64,000 nt of DNA from Acidovorax sp. T1 (GTDB lineage: Bacteria; Pseudomonadota; Gammaproteobacteria; Burkholderiales; Burkholderiaceae_C), in assembly GCF_002176815.1 (NCBI RefSeq), contig NZ_CP021648.1:2116001-2180000 (forward strand), read 5' to 3'. The notes under the pieces are model-generated. The model did no database searches and had not been told where the DNA came from. It saw only the letters and a list, made by a program, of their open reading frames with translations. Every line of letters starts with the position of its first letter. The stretch's first letter is position 1. Positions 33,376 to 43,295 of this stretch are shown here, in pieces. Both the position numbers and the translations under genes were made by a program.

Positions 33376-35763
33376 TCAGCGCGGCTTGCGCGCGGACGGC
33401 TTGGCCGCGCCGGTCACGCGTGGTGGCAGGCCGGTGTGCTGGGTCAGCAGACGGCCTTTTTGCGGCTTGGCCGGTGTGGCGCCGGGCGCCTTGGCGGAGC
33501 CGGGCTTGGCGGGCGTCGAATTGGTGCGCCGCGCGCTCTGGTAACCGCCATCCGTCAAGGGCTGGAAAGTCGGAATCAGGTGGTGCTTGCCGTTGCCGAT
33601 CAAATCGGCCCGCCCCATGGCCTTGAGCGCTTCGCGCAGCAGCGGCCAGTTGTTCGGGTCGTGGTAGCGCAAAAACGCCTTGTGCAAGCGCCGGCGCTTG
33701 TCGCCGCGCACGATGTCCACGCCCTCGCTGTCGCGCGTGATCTTGCGCAGCGGGTTCTTGTTGCTGTGGTACATGGCCGTGGCGGTGGCCATGGGGCTGG
33801 GGTAGAAGGTCTGCACCTGGTCGGCGCGAAAGCCGTTCTTTTTCAGCCAGATGGCGAGGTTCATCATGTCCTCGTCGCTCGTGCCGGGGTGCGCGGCGAT
33901 GAAGTACGGAATCAGAAACTGCTTCTTGCCCGCCTCTTCACTGAACTTCTCGAACATCTGCTTGAACTTGTCATAGCTGCCGATGCCCGGTTTCATCATC
34001 TTGGTGAGCGGCCCCTGCTCGGTGTGCTCCGGGGCGATTTTCAAATACCCACCCACATGGTGCTGCACCAGCTCTTTCACGTATTCAGGGCTTTTCACGG
34101 CCAGGTCGTAGCGCAGGCCCGAGCCGATGAGGATTTTCTTGATGCCCTTGAGCGCCCGGCCCCGGCGGTAGATTTTGATCAGCGGATCGTGGTTGGTGCC
34201 CAGGTTCGAGCAGATGCCCGGATACACGCAGCTGGGCTTGCGGCAGGCCGCCTCGATCTCTGGGCTCTTGCAGCCCAGGCGGTACATGTTGGCCGTGGGG
34301 CCGCCCAGGTCGCTGATGGTGCCAGTGAAGCCCTTGACCTTGTCGCGGATGTCCTCGATCTCCTGAATGATCGAATCCTCAGACCGGCTCTGGATGATGC
34401 GGCCCTCGTGCTCGGTGATGGAGCAGAAGGTGCAACCGCCAAAGCAGCCGCGCATGATGTTGATCGAAAACCGGATCATCTCCCACGCGGGGATCTTGGT
34501 CGCGCCGTCGTGGCCGCCGTTCTCGTCGGCGTAGCTCGGGTGCGGGCTGCGGGCATACGGCAGATCGAACACATAGTCCATCTCTGCCGTAGTCAGCGGG
34601 ATGGGCGGCGGGTTGATCCACACATCGCGCGCCGTGGTGCCTTCGCCATGCGCCTGCACCAAAGCGCGGGCGTTACCGGGGTTGGTTTCCAGGTGCAGCA
34701 CGCGGTTGGCGTGGGCATACAGCACCGGGTCGCTTTTCACCTGCTCGTAGCTGGGCAGGCGAATAACGCTCCTGTCGCGCGGTGGCACCTTAAGCTTGGC
34801 CTTGAGCGCCGGGTTGGCCACGAACAGCATGGGCTGGATGGCAGGGTTGGGCTCGGCACTTTTAGGGTCTTTTTGGCCGCTAGCGCTTTCTCCACCTGCG
34901 CCAGCAGCTCCTGAATCAGGAGCATCGTCCTTGCTGCAGTTGCTGCCTTGCGAGGCCGCCTGCTCGCTGGTGGTCATGTAGGGGTTGACGTGCGCTTCCA
35001 CGCGGCCGGGCTCGTCCACGCTGGTGGAGTCGATCTCGAACCAGCCTTTGCCGCTTTCGTCGTCGGGCCGGCGCACAAAGGCCGTTCCGCGCACATCGGT
35101 GATCTGCTCGACCGGCTCGCGCGCCGCCAGGCGGTGCGCCACCTCGACCAAGGCGCGCTCGGCGTTGCCGTACAGCAGCAGGTCGCACTTTGCGTCCACC
35201 ACAATGGAGCGGCGTACCTTGTCGCTCCAGTAGTCGTAGTGCGCGATGCGGCGCAGGCTGCCCTCGATGCCGCCCAGCACAATGGGCACGTCCTTGAAGG
35301 CCTCGCGGCAGCGCTGGCTGTAGACGATGGCGGCGCGGTCGGGGCGCTTACCGCCCACATCGCCGGGGGTGTAGGCATCGTCGCTGCGGATTTTTCGGTC
35401 AGCCGTGTAGCGGTTGATCATCGAATCCATGTTCCCGGCCGTCACGCCCCAGAACAGGTTGGGCTTGCCCAGCGCCTTGAAGGGCTCGGCACTCTGCCAG
35501 TCGGGCTGGGCAATGATGCCCACGCGAAAACCCTGCGCTTCCAGCACCCGCCCGATGACCGCCATGCCAAAGCTCGGGTGGTCCACGTAGGCGTCACCCG
35601 TCACCAGCACGATGTCGCAGCTGTCCCAACCCAGTTGCTCCATCTCGGCGCGGCTCATCGGCAAAAACGGGGCCGTGCCAAAGCGCTTGGCCCAGTACGG
35701 TCGGTAACTGGTCAAGGGCTTTGCGGCGCGCGCAAAAAAGGAGACGTCAACGGGGGCGTTCAT
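33376..35763 (-). CDS. YgiQ-family radical SAM protein
   Basis: 795 residues, longer than E. coli YgiQ (about 740). The N-terminal B12-binding-like domain is followed by the radical SAM core with the cluster motif C-x3-C-x2-C in [16 protein letters not shown], then [19 protein letters not shown] and a C-terminal domain. The reaction is unknown. A low-complexity stretch ([16 protein letters not shown]) between the N-terminal domain and the radical SAM core is encoded by a palindromic repeat copy and probably accounts for part of the extra length. The C-terminus is basic and Pro/Lys-rich. Confidence 0.93.
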   Translation of the reverse strand: MNAPVDVSFFARAAKPLTSYRPYWAKRFGTAPFLPMSRAEMEQLGWDSCDIVLVTGDAYVDHPSFGMAVIGRVLEAQGFRVGIIAQPDWQSAEPFKALGKPNLFWGVTAGNMDSMINRYTADRKIRSDDAYTPGDVGGKRPDRAAIVYSQRCREAFKDVPIVLGGIEGSLRRIAHYDYWSDKVRRSIVVDAKCDLLLYGNAERALVEVAHRLAAREPVEQITDVRGTAFVRRPDDESGKGWFEIDSTSVDEPGRVEAHVNPYMTTSEQAASQGSNCSKDDAPDSGAAGAGGESASGQKDPKSAEPNPAIQPMLFVANPALKAKLKVPPRDRSVIRLPSYEQVKSDPVLYAHANRVLHLETNPGNARALVQAHGEGTTARDVWINPPPIPLTTAEMDYVFDLPYARSPHPSYADENGGHDGATKIPAWEMIRFSINIMRGCFGGCTFCSITEHEGRIIQSRSEDSIIQEIEDIRDKVKGFTGTISDLGGPTANMYRLGCKSPEIEAACRKPSCVYPGICSNLGTNHDPLIKIYRRGRALKGIKKILIGSGLRYDLAVKSPEYVKELVQHHVGGYLKIAPEHTEQGPLTKMMKPGIGSYDKFKQMFEKFSEEAGKKQFLIPYFIAAHPGTSDEDMMNLAIWLKKNGFRADQVQTFYPSPMATATAMYHSNKNPLRKITRDSEGVDIVRGDKRRRLHKAFLRYHDPNNWPLLREALKAMGRADLIGNGKHHLIPTFQPLTDGGYQSARRTNSTPAKPGSAKAPGATPAKPQKGRLLTQHTGLPPRVTGAAKPSARKPR
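34865..34924 (-). repeat. Palindromic repeat copy 8, inside ygiQ
   Basis: On the minus strand: GGAGCTGCTGGCGCAGG, spacer, AAAGCGCTAGCGGCC and AAAAAGACC, preceded by the palindrome GCTCCTGAT-TCAGGAGC. It is read in frame as the Gly/Ala/Ser linker. Confidence 0.85.
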
Positions 35764-35914
35764 GCGGGAGGGTGCGGCCGCCCATGGTCATCGTGGGGCA
35801 TGGTGGGGCGCGGTCGTGGTGGGTAACTCGCAATTTTACGGCGCCAGGCCATTTTTGTCGCCTTGCCGGGCACATGTCCCTGCCAGGGCATCCCCAGGGT
35901 TAAGCTCGCGCCCC

Positions 35915-36508
35915 ATGTCCCAGACCCTGGCCGCGCCCGCCCACAGCGAAATCATCATCAAGAAAAGCCGCTTCATCGGCTGCGTGCAACCCATGGCCGA
36001 CCGCGCCAGCGCCCAGGCCCATGTGGATGCGCTGTGGAAGCAGCACCCCGGCGCAGCCCATATCTGCTGGGCGCTGCTGGCGGGCGGCCAATCGGCCGCG
36101 GTGGATGACGGCGAGCCCGGGGGCACCGCCGGGCGCCCCATGCTCGATGTGCTGCGCCACCAGGACCTCGAAGGCGTGCTGGCCACCGTGGTGCGCTACT
36201 TTGGTGGCGTCAAGCTGGGCGCGGGCGGCCTGGTGCGCGCATATACCGACTGCGTGGCCCAGGCCCTGCTCACCGCGCCCAAGGTGCAGCTGCAGCGCAT
36301 GGCCACGCTGCAATGCCTGGTGCCCTATGCGCTCGAGGGCCTGCTGCGCCGCGAGATCGAGGCCGCCGGCGCCGAACTGCTCAATGTGCAGCATGGCTCG
36401 CTCGTCGCGCTACAACTGCGCCTGCCCGAAGCCCAGGCCAACGCCTTTGTGCAGCGCATCAACGACCACGGCCAGGGCCGCGTCGGCTGGCCCGGTCCGG
36501 CGGACTGA
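35915..36508 (+). CDS. YigZ/IMPACT-family protein
   Basis: 197 residues from the ATG at 35915. The UPF0029 N-terminal domain shows KKSRFIGCV, HICWALL, DDGEPGGTAGRPMLDVL and VVRYFGGVKLGAGGLVRAY, the family signature; a C-terminal DUF1949 domain follows. IMPACT-like proteins regulate translation stress in eukaryotes; the bacterial role is not settled. It lies 151 bases from the divergent ygiQ. Confidence 0.92.
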   Translation: MSQTLAAPAHSEIIIKKSRFIGCVQPMADRASAQAHVDALWKQHPGAAHICWALLAGGQSAAVDDGEPGGTAGRPMLDVLRHQDLEGVLATVVRYFGGVKLGAGGLVRAYTDCVAQALLTAPKVQLQRMATLQCLVPYALEGLLRREIEAAGAELLNVQHGSLVALQLRLPEAQANAFVQRINDHGQGRVGWPGPAD

Positions 36509-36608
36509 CCGCGCAGTCATTAAACACATCATTACAAACACTACACTCGCACACAGCCTTGCTTCACCGCAACTGCCCGCCTCCTGGTGACCCCCACCCC
36601 ACCCGCCC

Positions 36609-39515
36609 ATGCCGATACACCCCAGCCACCAACCTGCCGCCCACCAATCCACCCGCACCGTGGGCGTGCTGTTTTTGCTGCTGGTGCTGATGATGGCGCT
36701 GCCCGGCATGCAGGGCATGCAGGGCGTGGTGCACTACCTGCCCCTGCACATGGCGCTGGAGACGCTGGCGATCGTGGTGGCGGGGCTCACGTTTGGCGTG
36801 GTCTGGAGTGCACGCCGTGAGCAATTGCCCCGCAATGCGCTGCTGCTGGCCTGTGCCTTCCTGGGCGTGGCCCTGCTCGATTTCAGCCACATGCTGTCTT
36901 ACAGCGGCATGCCCGACTTCATCACCCCCAGCTCCCCCGACAAGGGCATCTATTTCTGGCTGGCCGCGCGGCTGCTGAGCGCGCTGGCCCTGCTCGCGGT
37001 GGCCTGGCTGCCCTGGGGCACCAGCGCCTCGCAGCCCTATGCCAGGTCGCTGGTCACCCTGGTGCTGCTGCTGGTGGCAGCGCTGCACGGGGTGTTCTTG
37101 CTGGCCCCGCACCTGGTGCCCGCCACCTTCGTTCCCGGCCAGGGGCTTACCGCATTCAAGATCGCTTTTGAATACGCGCTGATGGCCCTTTACATGGCCG
37201 CCGCCGCGTTGTTGCTGTGGCACATGCGCCGCCCGCGCAGTTTCAACGCCAGTGGCCTGTTTTCAGCGGCGTGCATCATGGCGCTCGGCGAGTTCTTCTT
37301 TACGCGCTACAGCGGCGTCACCGACACCTACAACCTGATGGGCCACATCTACAAGGTGCTGGCCTACACCTGTCTGTACCGCGCCGTTTTTGCCGAAATC
37401 GTGCAACAGCCCTACACCCTACTGCGGGCATCCCAAAGGCAGCTGCAGGCCACACTGGATGCCCTGCCAGACCCGCTGCTGGAGATCGACGACGAAGGGC
37501 GCTATGTGGATGTGCGCACCGGCCACGCCGGCAGCCTGGCCGCACCCGTCAGCGAGCTGGTGGGTAAAACCATGCACGAAGTCTTGCCCGTTGAAAGCGC
37601 CCGCACCACCATGGCCGCCCTGGACGAAGCCCGCCAGCAAGGCTTCTCCCGCGGCCGCGTGGTGGCCCTGGATGTGCCCGACGGCAAGCGCTGGTTTGAG
37701 CTGTCGGTGGCGCGCAAGGCCCCGCAAGCGGGCCAGGGCCAGCACTTCGTGGTGATTTCGCGCGACATCACCCAACGCCTGGAGAACGACGAGGCCATGC
37801 GCAAGCTCTCGCAGGCCGTATCGCAAAGCCCCCTGTCCATCGTCATCACCGACCGGCAAGGGCGCATCGAATTCGTCAATGACGCCTTCACCCGCTCCAG
37901 CGAATACAGCGCCGCGCAGGTGCTGGGCAAAAACCCGCGCATGCTGCGCTCGGGCAAAACCCCCAAGGCCACCTACCGCACCATGTGGGCCCAGCTCACC
38001 CAAGGCAAACCCTGGCAGGGCGAGCTGAGCAACCGCAGCCAGAGCGGGCGCGAGTTCACCGAATCGGTGCTCATTTACCCGGTGCGCAACGCCGAGGGCG
38101 TGGTCACCAACTACCTCGCCCACAAAGAAGACATCACCGAGCGCAAACTGGCCGCCGAGCGCATCCAGCAGCTCTCGCATTACGACCAGCTCACCGGCCT
38201 GCCCAACCGCACCTTGCTGGGCCAGCACTTTCAATACGCCACCAGCCACAGCACAGCCCTGGCCGTGCTGTGGATCGACCTGGACCGCTTCAAGGACGTG
38301 AACGACTCGCTGGGCCGCAGCGCGGGCGACCTGCTGCTGCTGGAAATATCCCACCGCCTGCGCTCCTGCCTGCCAGACAGCGCCACGCTGTCGCGCCACT
38401 CGGGCGATGATTTTGTTGCCCTGCTGCCCCAGACCTGCCAGGACGAGGCCGCCAAGTTCTGCACCCGCCTGCTGGACGTGCTGGCACAGCCGGTGCAGGT
38501 GGCGGGGCAAGAAATTTTCGTGACCGCATCGATCGGCATCGCCATCTCGCCCGACGACGGCCGCGCGCTCGACGCCCTGCTCAAAAACGCCGAAACCGCC
38601 ATGTACCGCGTCAAGGACGACGGGCGTAACAGCTACCGCTTCTTCACGCCCGAGATGCAGGCGCATTCATCGCGCGCGCTGGCCCTGGGCAACGCCCTCA
38701 AACAAGCCCTGCCGCGTGGCGAGCTGCACCTGGTTTACCAGCCGCAGGTGTCGCTGCACGACGGCCACATCATTGGCGCCGAAGCCCTGCTGCGCTGGAC
38801 CCACCCGCAATGGGGCGTGGTGTCGCCCGCCGAGTTCATTCCGCTGGCCGAGGCCAACGGGCTCATCGTGCCCATCGGCGAATGGGTGCTGCACACCGCC
38901 CTGCGCCAGCTGCGCGCCTGGCTCGATGGCGGCCTGCCCATGATGACCGTGGCGGTCAACCTCTCGGCGGTGCAGTTTGGCCAGGCCGGGCTGACCGACA
39001 TGGTGAGCCAGCTGCTGCAGCAAACCGGCGTGCCTCCTGAAAGCCTGGAGCTCGAACTGACCGAAGCCGTGGCCATGAAAAACCCCGAAATTGCCGCCCA
39101 GAAAATGCAGGAGCTGAGCCAGCTCGGCATTCGCCTGTCCATCGACGACTTCGGCACCGGCTACTCATCGCTCAGCTACCTCAAGCGCTTTCACATCAAC
39201 CAGCTCAAGATCGACCAGTCGTTTGTGCGCGACATCGGCACCGACACCGACGACCAGGCCATTGCCACCGCCATCGTCCAGATGGCCCACAGCCTGGGCA
39301 TGACCACCATTGCCGAGGGCGTGGAAACCGCCGAGCAGCTCGACTTTCTGCGCGCGCGCGGTTGCGACCAGGTGCAGGGCTACCACTACAGCCGCCCGCT
39401 GCTGCCCGAGCATCTCGAAGCCTTTGTGCGCGCCAACCTCCTGGCACGCACGCTGACGCCCGCCCCCGCGGCACAGGCCGATGTTCCGGCCCAGACGCTC
39501 GAAGCCGCTATATAA
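36609..39515 (+). CDS. MASE3-PAS-PAS-GGDEF-EAL c-di-GMP signalling protein
   Basis: 968 residues. About seven transmembrane helices form an N-terminal MASE3 sensor (to about 245), followed by two PAS domains (about 275-390 and 395-515), a GGDEF domain and an EAL domain. The GGDEF signature is SGDDF at 598-602, so cyclase activity is doubtful. The EAL domain keeps E725-A-L, the Asn in VNLSAVQFG, ELTEA, DDFGTGYSS, LKIDQSF and EGVET, so it is probably an active c-di-GMP phosphodiesterase. A palindromic repeat begins 4 bases after the stop. Confidence 0.93.
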   Translation: MPIHPSHQPAAHQSTRTVGVLFLLLVLMMALPGMQGMQGVVHYLPLHMALETLAIVVAGLTFGVVWSARREQLPRNALLLACAFLGVALLDFSHMLSYSGMPDFITPSSPDKGIYFWLAARLLSALALLAVAWLPWGTSASQPYARSLVTLVLLLVAALHGVFLLAPHLVPATFVPGQGLTAFKIAFEYALMALYMAAAALLLWHMRRPRSFNASGLFSAACIMALGEFFFTRYSGVTDTYNLMGHIYKVLAYTCLYRAVFAEIVQQPYTLLRASQRQLQATLDALPDPLLEIDDEGRYVDVRTGHAGSLAAPVSELVGKTMHEVLPVESARTTMAALDEARQQGFSRGRVVALDVPDGKRWFELSVARKAPQAGQGQHFVVISRDITQRLENDEAMRKLSQAVSQSPLSIVITDRQGRIEFVNDAFTRSSEYSAAQVLGKNPRMLRSGKTPKATYRTMWAQLTQGKPWQGELSNRSQSGREFTESVLIYPVRNAEGVVTNYLAHKEDITERKLAAERIQQLSHYDQLTGLPNRTLLGQHFQYATSHSTALAVLWIDLDRFKDVNDSLGRSAGDLLLLEISHRLRSCLPDSATLSRHSGDDFVALLPQTCQDEAAKFCTRLLDVLAQPVQVAGQEIFVTASIGIAISPDDGRALDALLKNAETAMYRVKDDGRNSYRFFTPEMQAHSSRALALGNALKQALPRGELHLVYQPQVSLHDGHIIGAEALLRWTHPQWGVVSPAEFIPLAEANGLIVPIGEWVLHTALRQLRAWLDGGLPMMTVAVNLSAVQFGQAGLTDMVSQLLQQTGVPPESLELELTEAVAMKNPEIAAQKMQELSQLGIRLSIDDFGTGYSSLSYLKRFHINQLKIDQSFVRDIGTDTDDQAIATAIVQMAHSLGMTTIAEGVETAEQLDFLRARGCDQVQGYHYSRPLLPEHLEAFVRANLLARTLTPAPAAQADVPAQTLEAAI

Positions 39516-39518
39516 AAC

Positions 39519-39565
39519 ATAGCTGCTGGCGCTTTACCCGCAAGCGGTTAAGCCTAAAAACGCCT
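39519..39565 (+). repeat. Palindromic repeat copy 9, after the GGDEF-EAL gene
   Basis: ATAGCTGCTGGCGCTTTA, spacer, GCAAGCGGTTAAGCC and TAAAAACG. It starts 4 bases after the TAA. Confidence 0.75.
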
Positions 39566-39599
39566 GATAGGCGAATTCGCGCCAATCCCCCACCCCACC

Positions 39600-39625
39600 C
39601 GTTCGGGCTGAGCCGGTCAAAGCCA
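39600..39625. repeat. Second repeat family, single copy
   Basis: CGTTCGGGCTGAGCCGGTC then AAAGCC. It matches the core CCGTTCGGGCTGAGC of the doublet at 56.5 kb. Confidence 0.65.
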
Positions 39626-39742
39626 GGGTGCACCGCCCGCATTGCAGCCCGCCACCGCCACGCACAAGGCCTGTGCGCCTACAAGCCGCCCGGCCGCTGC
39701 GCCCGCACACTGCAGCTTTCTCGGCCCCTGGGGAGACACCGC

Positions 39743-41197
39743 ATGAGCCAACCGCTCGACACCGTCATCATCGGCGCAGGCACGGCAGGCCTGGCCGCTT
39801 TGCGCGAGGTGCGCAAGCGCACCGACCGTTACCTCATCGTCAACGAAGGCCCCTGGGGCACCACCTGCGCGCGCGTGGGTTGCATGCCATCCAAGGCGCT
39901 CATTGAGGCGGCCAACGCCTTTCACCGCCGCCACACGTTTGAGGCATTTGGCCTGCGCGGCGCCACGGGTTTAAGCGCCGACATCGCCGCCGTGCTGCAG
40001 CGCGTGCGCAGCCTGCGCGACAACTTTGTGGCCGGCGCCATGCAAGCCACCGAAGCGCTGGGCGCAGCCCGTATCGCAGGCAGCGCCACCGTGCTGGGCC
40101 CCAACGCGGTAGACGTTGAAGGCACCACCTACGCCACCCGCAGCATCATCATCGCCACCGGCTCGCGCCCCCGCGTGCCCGACGAATGGCTGGCGTTTGG
40201 TGACCGCATGCTCACCACCGACACCCTGTTCGAGCAGCCCACGCTGGGCCCGCGCGTGGCCGTGATCGGCATGGGTGTGATTGGCGTGGAGATTGCGCAG
40301 GCGCTGGCCCGCCTGGACATCGAAGTGGCCACGTTCAGCACCGGCGACACCCTGGCCGGCCTGAAAGACCCCGCGCTCAACGCCGAACTGGCCGCCCTGC
40401 TCAAACACGAAATGGTGCTGCACACCGGCGCGCCGGCCGAGCTGCGCGAAGTGGCGGGCGGCATCGAGGTGCGCAGCGGCCCCAACCGCGTGGTGGTGGA
40501 CCAGGTCATTGCCGCCATGGGCCGCGTGCCCAACATCGAGCACCTGGGCCTGCAGACGCTGGGCCTGCCGCTGGACAAACGCGGCATGCCCGCCGTCAAC
40601 CCGCAAACCCAGCAGATCGGTGACCTGCCGGTTTTTCTGGCGGGCGACGCCAACGCCCATGCCCCGCTGCTGCACGAAGCCGCCGACGAAGGCCACATTG
40701 CCGGCATCAACGCCATGGCCTGCGCCCTCACACCTGCTGCGGCGCCGGCGGCTGCGCCTACGCGCTTTCAGCGCCGCACGCCGCTGACCATCGTGTTTTG
40801 CGACCCGCAGGTAGCCATGGTGGGCCAGCGCCTGGCCGACCTGGAAAGCGCCCACACCGTCACCGGCACCGTCAGCTTTGAAAACCAGGGCCGCGCCCGC
40901 GCTGCCCAGCGCAACCACGGGCGCCTGAATGTGTATGCCGACCGGGCCACTGGCCGCCTGCAAGGCGCCGAAATGTGCGCCCCCGAAGCCGAGCACATGG
41001 CCCACCTGCTGGCCCTGGCCGTGCAGCAAAAGCTCACGGTGCACGAGCTGCTGGGCATGCCGTTCTACCACCCGGTGCTGGAGGAAGGCCTGCGCACCGC
41101 GCTGCGCGACGCGGCACGCCAGCTGGCCGATGCCGCCAATTCACCCGAATCCGACCTGGCCTCGTGCCCCGCCCTGGGCGTTCCGGCGCTGGAGTGA
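39743..41197 (+). CDS. Dihydrolipoyl-dehydrogenase-like pyridine nucleotide-disulfide oxidoreductase
   Basis: 484 residues from the ATG at 39743, with GGGGAG upstream. FAD domain VIIGAGTAGLAALREVRKR, redox disulfide in TTCARVGCMPSKALIE, NAD(P) domain VAVIGMGVIGVEIAQAL, second FAD motif VFLAGDANAHAPLLHEA, and a C-terminal His-Glu pair in FYHPVLEEGLRTAL. It has no lipoyl domain and is far from the PDH E3, so it may serve another 2-oxoacid complex, glutathione or another disulfide. The substrate cannot be told from sequence. Confidence 0.88.
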   Translation: MSQPLDTVIIGAGTAGLAALREVRKRTDRYLIVNEGPWGTTCARVGCMPSKALIEAANAFHRRHTFEAFGLRGATGLSADIAAVLQRVRSLRDNFVAGAMQATEALGAARIAGSATVLGPNAVDVEGTTYATRSIIIATGSRPRVPDEWLAFGDRMLTTDTLFEQPTLGPRVAVIGMGVIGVEIAQALARLDIEVATFSTGDTLAGLKDPALNAELAALLKHEMVLHTGAPAELREVAGGIEVRSGPNRVVVDQVIAAMGRVPNIEHLGLQTLGLPLDKRGMPAVNPQTQQIGDLPVFLAGDANAHAPLLHEAADEGHIAGINAMACALTPAAAPAAAPTRFQRRTPLTIVFCDPQVAMVGQRLADLESAHTVTGTVSFENQGRARAAQRNHGRLNVYADRATGRLQGAEMCAPEAEHMAHLLALAVQQKLTVHELLGMPFYHPVLEEGLRTALRDAARQLADAANSPESDLASCPALGVPALE

Positions 41198-41270
41198 CCG
41201 CAAAGGTGTAACACCCCTCCAGCGCGGCGCCCGGTTGCCGATAACAAGGCATCAAATCAAGGAACCCCGC

Positions 41271-41480
41271 ATGGACGTCGGCCTCACCAACAGCATCGTC
41301 AGCACCTCCACCGCCCTGGCCAGCCGCCAGACGTCGGATGCCATCCACATCACCGTGCTGAAAAAGGCCCTCGACGTGCAGGCCAGCGCCGCAGCCACCT
41401 TGCTGCAGGCCCTGCCCCTGCCCCAGCCTGCACTGGCCCCATCGGGCACGCTGGGCACCCAGGTCAACACCTTCGCATAA
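41271..41480 (+). CDS. YjfB-family small protein
   Basis: 69 residues. The pattern MDVGLTNSIVSTSTALASR, then ITVLKKALDVQASAAATLL and the C-terminal LGTQVNTFA, fits the YjfB putative motility family. AAGGAA precedes the ATG. No flagellar gene is near. It is followed by its own terminator. Confidence 0.8.
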   Translation: MDVGLTNSIVSTSTALASRQTSDAIHITVLKKALDVQASAAATLLQALPLPQPALAPSGTLGTQVNTFA

Positions 41481-41532
41481 GCCAATCCACGGGCTTGTTG
41501 CACCCCGAACCTCTCCAAGGTAACCCCTCACA

Positions 41533-41559
41533 GACCGCCCACCCAGGCGGTCTTTTTTT
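41533..41559 (+). terminator. Rho-independent terminator after yjfB
   Basis: GACCGCC (41533-41539) pairs with GGCGGTC (41546-41552) and is followed by seven T. Confidence 0.95.
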
Positions 41560-41579
41560 GATCAACTGGAAACTTAAAC

Positions 41580-41605
41580 TATACATTTTGAGTTAAAAGC
41601 GTATA
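41580..41605 (+). promoter_or_regulatory. hipBA promoter/operator region
   Basis: TATAC (41580-41584) and GTATA (41601-41605) are inverted arms 16 bases apart in AT-rich DNA. E. coli HipB binds TATCC-N8-GGATA, so this may be a HipB operator with wider spacing. TATATT (41602-41607) could be the -10 element. If so, transcription would start at or near the hipB ATG (41615), giving a leaderless mRNA; no ribosome binding site is seen. Confidence 0.45.
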
Positions 41606-41614
41606 TTCACGATC

Positions 41615-41923
41615 ATGCATAACGACCTGATCACCACCCTGGCCGCCGCCCGCAAGGCCCAGCACATCACCCAGGCCCAGCTGGCCGAAAGCGCGGGCCT
41701 TTCGCGCATGACGGTGCAGCGCACCGAAGGCGGCGACCTCGACCCCCGCTACTCCACCTTGGCCGAAATGGCGCGCGTGCTGGGGCTGGACATCATTGCC
41801 GTGCCCAGCAGCCTGCGGCCCAGCCTGCAAACGTTTATTCAGTCGGGCGGCAAGTTTTTGGGCCAGCCCGAGGGTGTGGATGCGCCGCCCTCCGTGGTGG
41901 ACAGCCTCAGCCGCCCCGGTTGA
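41615..41923 (+). CDS. hipB: HipB-like antitoxin, XRE-family regulator
   Basis: 102 residues. The HTH is ITQAQLAESAGLSRMTVQRTE. HipB proteins bind and inhibit the HipA kinase and repress their own operon. The C-terminal tail (FLGQPEGVDAPPSVVDSLS) is longer than in E. coli HipB. hipA begins 15 bases after its stop. Confidence 0.88.
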   Translation: MHNDLITTLAAARKAQHITQAQLAESAGLSRMTVQRTEGGDLDPRYSTLAEMARVLGLDIIAVPSSLRPSLQTFIQSGGKFLGQPEGVDAPPSVVDSLSRPG

Positions 41924-41938
41924 TCCACCCCGCACCGG

Positions 41939-43273
41939 ATGATCGCCACCGCCATGAGCACCTCCATCCGCTACCTGCGCCTGTACCTGCACCGCCCCGC
42001 GCTGGCCAGCGGCGCACCGGGCGGCCGCGAGGCCATTGGCTACCTCTCGCAATATGGCGACATCCTGCGCGTGTCGTTTGACGAGGCCTACATCCGCAAC
42101 CCGCAGCGCCCCACGCTCTCGCTCAGCTTCCAGGGCGCTGATGAGGCCGCCACGCAGCAAATTCTCGCTTCGGCCCGCGATGCGCGGCTGGTGCGCACCG
42201 ACGGGCGCTGGCCGGTTTATTTTCAGAACCTGCTGCCCGAGGGCCACAACCGCGAGCGCCTCGCCCGCGAGCGTGGCTGCAGCCCCGACGATGAATTCGA
42301 GCTGCTGGCCGCCGCCGGCCACGACCTGATGGGTGCGCTGGAGGTAGAGCCCGTGCCCGCGCAAGACGGCATTCCCGATGTGGTGCGCCACTGGCACACC
42401 ACCCAGGGCCTCGATGTGCTCGAGCCCGGTTTTGTGGAATACCCCGTGGAAGACGCCGCCTCGCTGCCCGGCGTGGTCACCAAATTCAGCGCCGTGCAAG
42501 ATGGCCGCCGCTACACCGTGCACCGCCAGGGCGCAGCCGGCAGCGTGATCTTGAAGCTGCCCACCACCACCCACCCCGACCTGGTGGCCAACGAATACAC
42601 CGGCTACCAGCTGTGCAAGGCGCTGGGCCTGCACTGCGCCGATGCCCGCATCATCACCCGCGCCCAGGCCGACCTGCCCGACACCGTGCCCTTCAACGAC
42701 ATATTGGCCGTGCAGCGCTTTGACCACCTGCCCGGCGGCGCCCGCGTGCACATGGAAGAGTTCAACCAGGTGCTGGGCTACACCCCGCGCCAAAAATACG
42801 GCAAAGGCATCCAGCAAGACTGGGCCACCATGCTGCGCGTGCTCAACCGCCTGAGCAGCCAGCCCGTGCAGGACACACGCGAGTTTCTGGCCCGCATGGT
42901 GGCCTTCATCCTCATGGGCAACACCGACGCGCACCTCAAAAACTGGGCCCTCATCTACCCCGACGGCCGCATGCCCCAGCTCGCCCCGGTGTACGACCCC
43001 GTTTGCGTTGCCGCGTTTTTTGACGGCCTGCCCGAGGCCCAATACGCCGTTAACCGCGCCATCGACCGCACCCTGCGCGCCTTCACCTGGCACGACATGC
43101 AGGCCCTGCTCAAGTCCGCCGGCCTGCTGCGCCTGCCACGGCACCTGGCTTTGTTACGGGATGTAGTTAGACTGGCGCAGGCCGACTGGCCGCAGCTGCT
43201 GCACACCGCCCCGCCCGCCATGCAACACACCGTGCTGCAGCGCCTGCAAGGCGCCACCGCCCTGGGCCTCTGA
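41939..43273 (+). CDS. hipA: HipA-like serine/threonine kinase toxin
   Basis: 444 residues. HipA kinases phosphorylate targets such as glutamyl-tRNA synthetase and arrest growth. The Couple_hipA N-terminal domain is seen (RDARLVRTDGRWPVYFQNLLPEG), then the P-loop region (SVILKLPTTTHPDLVANEY), the catalytic loop GNTDAHLKNWAL and metal-binding Asp in PVYDPVC. An alternative start is the ATG at 41954. It stands directly before the restriction-modification gene, 22 bases from its start, so the three genes may be co-transcribed. It looks intact. Confidence 0.9.
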   Translation: MIATAMSTSIRYLRLYLHRPALASGAPGGREAIGYLSQYGDILRVSFDEAYIRNPQRPTLSLSFQGADEAATQQILASARDARLVRTDGRWPVYFQNLLPEGHNRERLARERGCSPDDEFELLAAAGHDLMGALEVEPVPAQDGIPDVVRHWHTTQGLDVLEPGFVEYPVEDAASLPGVVTKFSAVQDGRRYTVHRQGAAGSVILKLPTTTHPDLVANEYTGYQLCKALGLHCADARIITRAQADLPDTVPFNDILAVQRFDHLPGGARVHMEEFNQVLGYTPRQKYGKGIQQDWATMLRVLNRLSSQPVQDTREFLARMVAFILMGNTDAHLKNWALIYPDGRMPQLAPVYDPVCVAAFFDGLPEAQYAVNRAIDRTLRAFTWHDMQALLKSAGLLRLPRHLALLRDVVRLAQADWPQLLHTAPPAMQHTVLQRLQGATALGL

Positions 43274-43295
43274 CCTTTGCTTCCCCCCCCTTTGC

